The position numbers and the translations under genes were made by a program. The notes beneath the pieces were generated by a model. That model had not been told where the DNA came from, ran no database searches, and saw only the letters and a list, made by a program, of their open reading frames with translations. A DNA stretch of 55,738 nt from Gammaproteobacteria bacterium (GTDB lineage Bacteria > Pseudomonadota > Gammaproteobacteria > Pseudomonadales > Azotimanducaceae): NCBI GenBank assembly GCA_028818795.1, contig JAPPND010000065.1:1-55738 (forward strand), written 5' to 3'. Positions within the stretch are counted from its first letter, which is position 1; each line of letters begins with the position of its first letter. Below, in pieces: positions 9,906 through 17,550 of the stretch.

Positions 9906-10183
9906 AGGCGACCGCCTCGCTGACTCCCCGGCGCATCACCTACAGTAAGCCGAGGCCCGGGCCTACAGACTTTGCAGAGATCGCTGCCCACAACTTCATC
10001 CTTCTGCCATTACGCCAGTATCCGCATGTGCCACATGATTCGTCGCCCGATAGCACGATCAGAGCATTTGGCTCGTGGCCCGCAATCCCGCTGCGAACAT
10101 CCTGCAACCAGCCGGCGCAATCGTCACCGGTTGGGGCACTCGCCGCGCGTGTGCTAAGTTCGCGCCGCTCAAGGAGGATGCCA
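9906..10183. other. Intergenic stretch without a supported gene
   Basis: About 280 bases between the GFA protein and the Uma2 gene. Short frames exist on both strands, but none has family-like composition or a ribosome site. Only the Shine-Dalgarno sequence AAGGAGG at 10171-10177 is clear, and it serves the downstream gene. Confidence 0.5.
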
Positions 10184-10948
10184 ATGGCCGAACCCGCGCT
10201 CGCGTACCTGCCCGATCCGGCGCCGTGTGCCGCGCTCGACGCGATACTCGCCGAGGACGAGCACACCCTGCCGGAAACGGACGGTCTTCCGTTGGCTGAC
10301 GGCCGCATCCAGCAGGGGCCGCTCACCTATTCACGGGACGCGCTGCGCTTCCACCTGCGGCATCGGAACGACCACGTCGCCGTAGAAGGCGACATGTTCA
10401 TCTACTATGTCGGCCGGGACGACAACGGCGGACCCACCCTGGCGTCCGTATCTCCGGACATATTCGTCGTCTACGGCGTTCCCGACCGGCCCGATCGAAA
10501 CTCCTACGTGCTGTGGAACGAACCAGACGCCGACATCCGATTCGTGCTCGAGATTGCCTCGCCGAGCACACGTCGACGAGACCACACCGTGAAACGCGAG
10601 GTATACGCGTCGCTAGGCGTTGCCGAGTATTTCCTCTACGACCCGCCGACACGCAGAAGAGATGCACGGATTCTCGGTCTCCGTCTCCGCGCCGGCGAAT
10701 ACGAGGACATGCCTTACGAAGAACTGCCCAACGGGAGCTCGGGCGTAAGAAGCGACTCAACCGGTCTGGTCGCCTACGTCGACGTCGAGGGGGAGCTGAA
10801 GTGGTTCGACCCCGCGTCGGGTCAGGATCTGCGGAGCTACGACGAGGTCCAACACCAAGTCAAAGAGGTGGAGATCGAGCTCGATGCCGCCAAAGCACAG
10901 ATTGCCGACCTCGAAGCCCAAATCCAAAGGCTGAGTGGCGAGGTTTAA
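10184..10948 (+). CDS. Uma2-family (DUF820) PD-(D/E)XK nuclease-fold protein, copy 1
   Basis: A 254-residue protein with the Uma2 core: VSPDIFVVYG supplies the first Asp, RFVLEIASPSTRRRD the Glu, and KREVYASLGVAEYFLYDP the following Lys-helix-strand. The C-terminal ~40 residues form a coiled coil (VKEVEIELDAAKAQIADLEA), a common tail in this family. The ATG at 10184 is chosen because AAGGAGG at 10171-10177 sits six bases before it; the in-frame ATG at 10178 is too close to that site. Uma2 proteins have a restriction-nuclease-like fold, are very abundant in some genomes, and have no settled biological role. A second copy lies at 36673-37416. Confidence 0.85.
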   Translation: MAEPALAYLPDPAPCAALDAILAEDEHTLPETDGLPLADGRIQQGPLTYSRDALRFHLRHRNDHVAVEGDMFIYYVGRDDNGGPTLASVSPDIFVVYGVPDRPDRNSYVLWNEPDADIRFVLEIASPSTRRRDHTVKREVYASLGVAEYFLYDPPTRRRDARILGLRLRAGEYEDMPYEELPNGSSGVRSDSTGLVAYVDVEGELKWFDPASGQDLRSYDEVQHQVKEVEIELDAAKAQIADLEAQIQRLSGEV

Positions 10949-10995
10949 CCTGCTCAAGCCCAGGGCGAACCCCATCGTAGGCGTACACGATCGGC

Positions 10996-12615
10996 ATGAC
11001 CAAGCCACCAACGTACGACGTCGTGATCATCGGCGGTGGCCACAACGGCCTGATCTGCGGCGCCTACCTGGCCCGGGCCGGCCTCAGGGTGGTCGTCGTC
11101 GAACAACACGACGTCGTCGGTGGCGCCGCCGTCACGCAGGAGTTCCATCCGGGGTTCCGGGCATCCACGTTCTCGTACCTGATGAGCCTTCTGCACCCGA
11201 AGATCATCGCGGATCTGGAACTGCGGCAACACGGCCTCGAGGTGCTGCCTTGCTCCGACATGTTCTCCCCCCTCGACGGGGACGACTACATCGTCTATTC
11301 CGACGACGTCGAACGCACCCGGGCGTCCTTCGGGAGATTCAGCCCGCGGGACGCCGCCGTCTATCCCGAATTCAACCGGTACCTTTACGAAGCCGCCGAC
11401 GTCGTCCGTAGCCTGTTGTTCGAAACGCCCCCGGATCCGAGCAAGCGGGACTGGAAGACGTTCAAGCGGATCGGATCCCTGCTCTGGAAGCATCGCGAGA
11501 TCGGCGGACGGTTCTTCCAGGTCTACGACATCCTGACGATGAGCGCGGACGACTACCTGAAGCGTTGGTTCGAGGACTCGCGGATACGCGCCGTGCTCGC
11601 CTACTACGCGTCTATCGGCACCTTCGCCGGGCCGAAGACGCCCGGGTCCGCCTACGTGATCATGCATCACATCATGGGCGAGCACGAAGGCGCCGGGGGC
11701 TGGGGCTTCATCCGTGGCGGCATGGGCAAGATCACCGAGGCGATCGCCGACCACGGACGGGCCAATGGGCTCGAAATAGTCACCGGTGCCTGGGTCGACC
11801 AGGTGAAGGTCGCCAACGGCCGGGTCACGGGGATCGCCACCCGGGACGGTCGCGAGTTCGACGCCGATGTCGTCGTCTCGAACGCCAGTGCCAAGGCGCT
11901 CTATCTCGACATGATCGGTGCCGAGCATCTTCCGGACGATTTGCTCCGGGACATCCGGAACATGCGCACGTTCTCCACCGCGTTCAAGATCAACATCGCC
12001 TGCGACCGGCCCCCGCAATACAAGGGTCTGCAGAAGGCAATCGACGAAGGCGCCCTCGGCGACTTCCAATATCCGACCTACGTGCATTGCGCGCCCGACA
12101 TCGACTACCTCGAAAAGGCCTACGACGACGCAAAACATGGCTGGTACTCCGAGCGGCCGTTCATGACACCCGTGGTGCCGACCATCGTGGACGACTCGCT
12201 GGCACCAGCCGGCAAGCACGTCGTGAACCTGTTCGGCGGTCACGCGCCGCACGAGCTGAGAGATGGCAGTTGGGCGGACGAAAAGGAGAACTTCACGAAC
12301 ACCGTGTTCGACACGCTCGACGGATTCGCACCCGGCTTCACCGACGACATCATCGCAACCGAGGTGCTGCTGGCCCCCGACATCGAAGCCCGGGTCAATC
12401 TCCCCCAAGGCCACATCTTCCACGGCGAATTGGCGTTGGATCAGCTCTTCTTCAAACGCCCCGCACCCCATTACGCGGATTACCGGGGACCCTTGAAGGG
12501 CCTCTACATGTGCGGATCGAGTTGCCACCCCGGGGGCGGCGTTTCCGGCATCCCCGGCCACAACGCCGCGAGGGAGATCTTGCGGGATGTCGGCAAACGG
12601 CGGCGCGCCCCATGA
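10996..12615 (+). CDS. Phytoene-desaturase-like NAD(P)/FAD oxidoreductase (PYROXD2-type)
   Basis: A 539-residue flavoprotein. The N-terminus holds the Rossmann motif IIGGGHNGLICGAYLARAG and the following VVVVEQHDVVGGAAVTQEFHPGF, typical of the PYROXD2/CrtI-like group of amine-oxidase-fold proteins. The C-terminus has the second FAD-contact region GLYMCGSSCHPGGGVSGIPG. The length is normal for the family. There is no carotenoid gene nearby, so carotene desaturation is unlikely. Bacterial homologues are uncharacterised oxidoreductases. The halogenase frame begins within or just after its 3' end, so the two are probably co-expressed. Confidence 0.85.
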   Translation: MTKPPTYDVVIIGGGHNGLICGAYLARAGLRVVVVEQHDVVGGAAVTQEFHPGFRASTFSYLMSLLHPKIIADLELRQHGLEVLPCSDMFSPLDGDDYIVYSDDVERTRASFGRFSPRDAAVYPEFNRYLYEAADVVRSLLFETPPDPSKRDWKTFKRIGSLLWKHREIGGRFFQVYDILTMSADDYLKRWFEDSRIRAVLAYYASIGTFAGPKTPGSAYVIMHHIMGEHEGAGGWGFIRGGMGKITEAIADHGRANGLEIVTGAWVDQVKVANGRVTGIATRDGREFDADVVVSNASAKALYLDMIGAEHLPDDLLRDIRNMRTFSTAFKINIACDRPPQYKGLQKAIDEGALGDFQYPTYVHCAPDIDYLEKAYDDAKHGWYSERPFMTPVVPTIVDDSLAPAGKHVVNLFGGHAPHELRDGSWADEKENFTNTVFDTLDGFAPGFTDDIIATEVLLAPDIEARVNLPQGHIFHGELALDQLFFKRPAPHYADYRGPLKGLYMCGSSCHPGGGVSGIPGHNAAREILRDVGKRRRAP

Positions 12616-12619
12616 GTGC

Positions 12620-14263
12620 ATGCCCATGCATCCGAAGCGGGTCCTAGTCGTCGGTGGCGGGTCGGCCGGCTGGACTGCGGCCGCCTACCTGAACGCCACG
12701 CTCAACGACGCGGGCAATCGGTTCGCGGAGGTGAGTGTCGTTGAGTCCCCGGACATCCCCCGAATCGGCGTCGGCGAGGCGACGATTCCCAACATCCGGG
12801 GAACCCTCGCCGCCATCGGCATCGACGAGACCGACTTTCTGAAGGCCGTGGATGGCACCTTCAAGCAGTCCATCCGGTTCGTCAATTGGCTGGACAACCG
12901 CCGACGGTTCTACCACCACCCGTTCAGCCGCTACAGTTCCGGGCGGACCGACGCCGGACGTCGTTGGCTGATGAGCGATCGATCCGTCCCGTTCATCAAT
13001 ACCGTCTCCGCACAGCCGATCTTCTGCGAAATGGGTTTGGCAGCCAAGACTCTCGCCAACCAGGACGCCGGATTGTCCCTGGACTACGCCTTCCACATGG
13101 ACGCGCAGAAGTTCGCCCACCAGTTGACCGCATTCTCGACGGCCAGGGGCGTCCACCACCACCTGGATCGTGTCGTCGATGCCGACATGCACGCGAACGG
13201 CCACATCGCCGCCGTCAGGACGCAGTCCGGCAAGCGACTCGAGGCCGACCTTTTCGTGGATTCCACGGGATTCTCCGCGCAACTGATCGGGAAGCGACTC
13301 GGCGTGGGCTACACCGACTGCTCCCAATGGCTGCTCTGCGACCGAGCCGTCACGATGAACGTGCCGTACGACCACCACTATCCCGGCCATGTTCGGCCAT
13401 ACACGACAGCCACGGCGTTGTCGGCCGGCTGGGTTTGGGAAATCCCGTTGCAGACCCGCCGGTCTCTCGGCTACGTCTACTCCAGCGATTTCATCGGCGA
13501 CGACGCGGCGGAAAGGGAACTCAGAACCTTCGAGGGCGACCACTGCGAACCACTGCCCACGCGCATTGTCCGGTTCCAAGTCGGTCGGCGCGAGGCGCAA
13601 TGGGCCGCGAACTGCGTGGCAGTCGGACTCGCCGGCGGATTCATCGAGCCGCTGGAGTCGACGGGACTGTACCTGAGCCAAATCGCCAGTTCCGTGCTGG
13701 CCGAGCACTTTCCCTACGGCGACGACCTGGCGCCGCTGGCGTTCCGGTTCAACCGGATACTCGCGAACCGGTTCTACGAGATTCTCGATTTCATCAACAT
13801 GCACTACTGCATGACGAGACGCCGCGACACGGCATTCTGGCGGGAGGTCGCCCGACCCGAGCGGATCAACGACCGCTTGAGGGCCAAGCTCGAGTACTGG
13901 CGCATCAAGCCGCCATCGATCTCGGACTTCGAAGACCAGTTCTTCCCCGGCCATTCCGACGCGAACTTGGAGTCCGGCGCAACGAACGGCGACAACCGGT
14001 ATCCCATCGACACGGGCCGCCTGTGGAACCACTACAGCTACGAAACCGTGCTCTACGGCATGGACTTCCTGCGCGACGAGTGCGCTGGGTGGTTCGGCGA
14101 CGCGCGGCCACGACCGGCGGTTCTGCAGAAGGTATTGGACGCGATCAAGACGGGTCCCGATACGCTGCCCCGGCACGAACTCTGGCTGCAACGGGTTGTG
14201 GGCATGGAGGAATACCGACGCAAGGGACCACCGGTCACCGAACGAGCCCCTCATGAGCTTTAG
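12620..14263 (+). CDS. Flavin-dependent tryptophan-halogenase homologue
   Basis: A ~547-residue FADH2-dependent halogenase-family protein. It has the FAD motif VVGGGSAGWTAAAYL near the start, the conserved Lys in GTFKQSIRF (position of the catalytic Lys of PrnA), and the halogenase signature WxWxIP as GWVWEIPLQ. The C-terminal region GGFIEPLESTGLYL is also typical. These enzymes chlorinate or brominate tryptophan or other aromatic substrates using hypohalous acid tunnelled to the Lys. No NRPS or PKS gene is in the window, and no dedicated flavin reductase is obvious. The start is uncertain: ATG at 12620 or 12626 gives a family-like N-terminus, while ATG at 12587 has an AGGGAG site but overlaps the previous gene. 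The 3' end overlaps the next gene by 11 bases. Confidence 0.88.
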   Translation: MPMHPKRVLVVGGGSAGWTAAAYLNATLNDAGNRFAEVSVVESPDIPRIGVGEATIPNIRGTLAAIGIDETDFLKAVDGTFKQSIRFVNWLDNRRRFYHHPFSRYSSGRTDAGRRWLMSDRSVPFINTVSAQPIFCEMGLAAKTLANQDAGLSLDYAFHMDAQKFAHQLTAFSTARGVHHHLDRVVDADMHANGHIAAVRTQSGKRLEADLFVDSTGFSAQLIGKRLGVGYTDCSQWLLCDRAVTMNVPYDHHYPGHVRPYTTATALSAGWVWEIPLQTRRSLGYVYSSDFIGDDAAERELRTFEGDHCEPLPTRIVRFQVGRREAQWAANCVAVGLAGGFIEPLESTGLYLSQIASSVLAEHFPYGDDLAPLAFRFNRILANRFYEILDFINMHYCMTRRRDTAFWREVARPERINDRLRAKLEYWRIKPPSISDFEDQFFPGHSDANLESGATNGDNRYPIDTGRLWNHYSYETVLYGMDFLRDECAGWFGDARPRPAVLQKVLDAIKTGPDTLPRHELWLQRVVGMEEYRRKGPPVTERAPHEL

Positions 14264-15143
14264 GGAGGCGCTGCGCTCGAAGGACTTCGTTGTCACCGCA
14301 CACGTGAACCTCTCGCGTGCGCCGGATTCCGACACGCTGTTGCGGCAAGGCGATGTCCTGCGGGAACTCGTCGACGCCGTTCAGGTCACCGACAATCCCG
14401 GTGCCGAGGTGCACATGTCGGCGGTCGCGGCGGCAGCCCTGCTGGCACGCCATGGAGTCGACCCCGTGCTGCACATGACCTGCCGCGACCGAAACCGCAT
14501 CGCCTTGCAGAGCGACCTGATCGGCGCCGTCGCCCTCGGCATCGGCAACATACTCGTGATGCGGGGAGACCGGATTCCGGAGCGCATGAAGCCGAAGGTG
14601 CGCAGCGTATTCGACACCGACGCCAAGGAACTCATGGCGTTCGCGCGCGGACTGAAGGACTCCCCAGACGTGTCGCTGGTTGCCGACCTCCTGATCGGGG
14701 CGACGGCCACCGTATTCGACCCCGAACCCGGCTGGGCACCGGTCAACCTCACGGCGAAGTGCGACGCCGGCGCGAACTTCATCCAGACCCAGCTTTGCTT
14801 CGACATGGATGTCGTCCGGAGCTACATGTCGCAACTGGTGGCGTCGAAGCTGACCCACCGGACGAGCTTCCTCATGGCATTGACCCCGCTCCCATCCGCC
14901 CAGGCCGCGCGCTGGATCAAGGACAACGTCAAGGCCGCACTCGTGCCGCCGCCGGTCATCGCGCGCATCGAGCAGGCACCGGATCCCGAACTCGAGGGCA
15001 TCGAGATGTGTGCCGAGATGCTCGCCGAGTTGGCGACAATACCCGGCGTTTCGGGAGCGAGCCTGTTGCCGCTTGGCCGCCTCGACGCGATACCCGCCGC
15101 GATCGAAGCGTCCGGCGTGCGCTCTCCGGACAGCGCCAGGTAG
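14253..15143 (+). CDS. Methylenetetrahydrofolate reductase-family protein
   Basis: A 296-residue TIM-barrel flavoprotein of the MetF family. Motifs include VVTAHVNLSRAP at the start, PVLHMTCRDRNRIALQSDL (counterpart of the MetF T-C-x-D-x-N segment), NILVMRGDRIP, and KCDAGANFIQTQLCFD (MetF K-x-DAGA-x-F-x-x-TQ). It would reduce 5,10-methylene-THF to 5-methyl-THF, feeding methyl groups to homocysteine. The length matches single-domain bacterial enzymes. The ATG at 14253 overlaps the end of the halogenase gene by 11 bases. Together with the homocysteine methyltransferase (25746) and the demethylating flavoproteins (46660, 49074) it suggests one-carbon metabolism. Some family members act in corrinoid or other methyl pathways, so MetF function is probable, not proven. 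Confidence 0.8.
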   Translation: MSFREALRSKDFVVTAHVNLSRAPDSDTLLRQGDVLRELVDAVQVTDNPGAEVHMSAVAAAALLARHGVDPVLHMTCRDRNRIALQSDLIGAVALGIGNILVMRGDRIPERMKPKVRSVFDTDAKELMAFARGLKDSPDVSLVADLLIGATATVFDPEPGWAPVNLTAKCDAGANFIQTQLCFDMDVVRSYMSQLVASKLTHRTSFLMALTPLPSAQAARWIKDNVKAALVPPPVIARIEQAPDPELEGIEMCAEMLAELATIPGVSGASLLPLGRLDAIPAAIEASGVRSPDSAR

Positions 15144-15150
15144 CGCGAGA

Positions 15151-17179
15151 ATGTCCACTCCCGGTCAACAGGATCAACGGCAACTGTTCGCGCGGGCCCA
15201 GCGGTTGCTGCAGGCCGGCGAGGCCGAAGCGGCGCAGACCATCTGCGCCGATGTGCTCGCACGGTATCCCGAGGACGCCAATTTCCTTTGCCTGTCGGCG
15301 CAGGCGCTGACCAGACTCGGGCATTTCGACGAAGCTCAGGTCCGGATCGAGGCGGCGCTTGGGATCTTCCCGGAATTCGAACGGGCCCACGAAGCCAAGG
15401 GCGACCTGCTCCTGGCGAGGGGTGAACTGTCAGAAGCGGTCGAGGCGTTGCAGGAGGCCCTGAGACTTAACCCCAACCGACAACAGACCCGTCTCAAGCT
15501 CGGCCGCCTGTTCCTCCGCATGGGCTACGTGGACAAGGCGCGGCGGCTTCGGGGCGAGTTCCTGAAACGCGGCACCGACAACCCGGACATCGTCAGGGCG
15601 ACCAACCTGGAGAAAGGAAGAGAAGTTCGCCGACGCGGAGCAGGTGTACCGGCAGACTCTAACGCGCCATCCCGACAACGTCACGGCGATGCGCTTGTGG
15701 GCCCGGCTCGGCATCCGGCAAAAGCGCTATGAGGACGCCGAGATTCTGCTCGCCCGGGCAGTCGAGGTCGCCCCCGACTTCAATCAGGCCTGGGCGGACC
15801 TCGTTGCCGTGCTGTACGAGCAGCAGAAACTCGACGAAGCGGCCGAGAGCGCAAGACGCCTCATCAAGTTGGATCCGCGCATTCCCAACGGCTACCTGCT
15901 GTTGGCGTCCGCCTATGCATCGGCAGGACATCATGACGAAGCGCTCAGTGCCTTCGACGATGCCCTCGCCATCGCGCCGAAACACGTCGGCGCGTTGTGC
16001 GGAAAGGGCAACGTCTGTCGCACCGTCGGAGACCAGGTCGGAGCCATCGCCGCGTTCCGAAGCAGTATCGAGGCGAACCCGCTGCACGCAGAGGCGTACT
16101 GGAACCTCGCGAATCTGAAGACGTTCCTGTTTGCGGACGACGAACTGGATCAAATGCTCGGCCTGATCGGCGACGGGCGGATCCCATCCGAAGGACAGGT
16201 CCAGCTGAACAACGCCCTCGGTCTCGGGTTCGAGGCCCGCGGCGACTACAACCGGGCGTTCGAGTACATCGACCGGGGCAACGCCCTGCGGCGCGAGCAG
16301 GAGTTCTACGATCGCGTCGAGAACGAAGAGATGGTGGACATGACCATCGACGTCTTGGGCAAGGCGTTTCTCGATGCCAACGCCGAACGTGGCGACCCCG
16401 ACCCCGCGCCCATATTCATAGTCGGCCTGCCACGATCCGGTTCCACCCTGATCGAGCAGATACTCGCCAGTCACTCGCTGGTCGACGGCACCCACGAGTT
16501 GCGCGACCTCGGCATGGTGATCAAGGCCGATCCCCGACTCGGCCGTTTCAATCCCCGCTACCCCAAGAGTCTCGTCGACTTCGACCCCGGGGGACTCCGC
16601 CAGCTAGGCGCCGAGTACATTCGCCGGACGCGCCGATATCGCGGCGACCGACCGTTCTTCACCGACAAGAACCCCAACAACTTCGTGCACGTGGGCTTGC
16701 TCCACCTGATTCTCCCCAACGCCAAGATCATCGACGCCAGGCGCCACCCGCTGGACAGCTGCCTGGGAAGCTACAAGCAGTTGTTCGCACAGGGGCAGCC
16801 GTTCTCCTACGACTTGGTCGAACTCGGCGAGTACTACCTGGAGTACGACCGCCTCATGAACCACTGGAACCAAGTCCTGCCCGGGAACGTACTGGACGTC
16901 CACTACGAACAGGTCGTGGCTGACCTAGAAGGTCAAGTGAGACGAATCCTCGACCACTGCGGCTTGCCCTGGGAGGACGCCTGCCTGCGCTTCCACGAGA
17001 CCGACCGAGCCGTGAAGTCGGCAAGCTCGGAGCAGGTGAGACAACCGATCTATTCCACGTCGGTCAACACGTGGCGCAACTACGAACGGCATCTGGGACC
17101 ATTGATCGAGGTTCTGAAGCCAATCTTGGCGGAATTGCCGGACTGCGAACGCCCAGGGAGTCTCAGTGGCTCGGGTTGA
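15151..17179 (+). pseudogene. TPR-repeat sulfotransferase, interrupted by a +1 frameshift
   Basis: The ATG at 15151 opens a TPR protein (repeats such as LCLSAQALTRLGHFDEAQVR) that leaves its frame near 15612. The homologous frame resumes at once: the bases near 15613-15640 read KEEKFADAEQVYRQTL in the next frame, then continue through further TPRs to a C-terminal sulfotransferase domain. That domain has the PAPS-binding loop FIVGLPRSGSTLIEQILASH and the 3'-phosphate region ending in PIYSTSVNTWRNYE. Removing one A from the run at ~15613 restores one continuous frame of about 675 residues. The intact paralogue at 44011-45885 confirms the expected architecture. It is either a real inactivation or a one-base assembly error in a short homopolymer. 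The downstream part alone retains all sulfotransferase motifs. Confidence 0.8.
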
Positions 17180-17194
17180 CCGACCCAACCGCTA

Positions 17195-17203
17195 TACAAT
17201 GTA
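17195..17203. promoter_or_regulatory. TACAATGTA palindrome
   Basis: A near-perfect palindrome inside TATACAATGTACA, just after the sulfotransferase stop. The same core in the opposite orientation (TACATTGTA) is found 28 bases before the unknown-family gene at 29510. It could be an operator or an AT-rich promoter element. Confidence 0.3.
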
Positions 17204-17252
17204 CACCGCCGCCCGATTCGAGACAGCCTATTCAGCGTAGAAACCTGTCTCC

Positions 17253-17276
17253 GTAGGGGCGATGCTTGTCGTCGCC
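17253..17276. repeat. REP-like hairpin, copy 2
   Basis: GTAGGGGCGATGCTTGTCGT followed by CGCC. It is the reverse orientation of the copy at 4108, with arms GGCGATG and CGTCGCC (one mismatch). It lies in the 370-base gap before the TonB receptor. Confidence 0.55.
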
Positions 17277-17348
17277 TGTGCCCGAGTCCGGACGACGCCG
17301 TGTATTTGGTGAAACCCAAGTATTAGCAATCGCTCCCTAAAGACCAGC

Positions 17349-17373
17349 GGGACGCCACAACGGCGTCCCCTAC
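17349..17373. repeat. REP-like hairpin, copy 3
   Basis: GGGACGCC and GGCGTCCC form a perfect 8-bp stem around ACAAC, followed by CCTAC-like sequence. It shares the loop and trailing bases of the other copies, but the stem sequence differs, which suggests compensatory change. Confidence 0.55.
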
Positions 17374-17410
17374 GCCGGTCTGAGACCGCAGTCGCATGGT
17401 GGACCAAAGC

Positions 17411-17430
17411 GTTCTATATTGTTGAACAAG
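17411..17430. promoter_or_regulatory. 20-base element shared with 46611-46630, containing TTGTTGAACAA
   Basis: The sequence GTTCTATATTGTTGAACAAG matches the element upstream of the dimethylglycine-dehydrogenase-like gene at 17 of 20 positions. Its core TTGTTGAACAA is a perfect 5-1-5 palindrome at 17419-17429. It lies directly upstream of the proposed promoter of the TonB receptor, a usual place for an activator or repressor site. The binding protein is unknown; the IclR regulator at 28503 is one candidate. Confidence 0.5.
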
Positions 17431-17443
17431 CATCCATTCGGAT

Positions 17444-17473
17444 TTGTAATGGCACGGACCATGTGCCTATAAT
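17444..17473 (+). promoter_or_regulatory. Putative sigma-70 promoter of the TonB-dependent receptor
   Basis: TTGTAA at 17444-17449 and a perfect TATAAT at 17468-17473 are 18 bases apart, leaving a leader of about 70 bases before the ATG at 17551. The operator-like palindrome at 17419 sits just upstream of the -35 box. Confidence 0.5.
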
Positions 17474-17550
17474 CGGATCGGGGCTTGGCGACCGATCGCA
17501 CTGTATCAGCGTCGGCGCTATAACTCATCAAGACCAGAGGGGATTGATTG

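Noticed and set aside
9940-10326. Minus-strand frame of 128 codons between the GFA and Uma2 genes
   Set aside because: Overlaps the Uma2 coding start and its strong ribosome site; no family resemblance.
10954-12627. Long antisense frame of 557 codons on the minus strand
   Set aside because: It is a shadow of the PYROXD2-like gene in GC-rich sequence; it has no family motifs.
12644-14335. Long antisense frame of 563 codons on the minus strand
   Set aside because: Antisense to the halogenase with its complete motifs; no protein-like motifs of its own.
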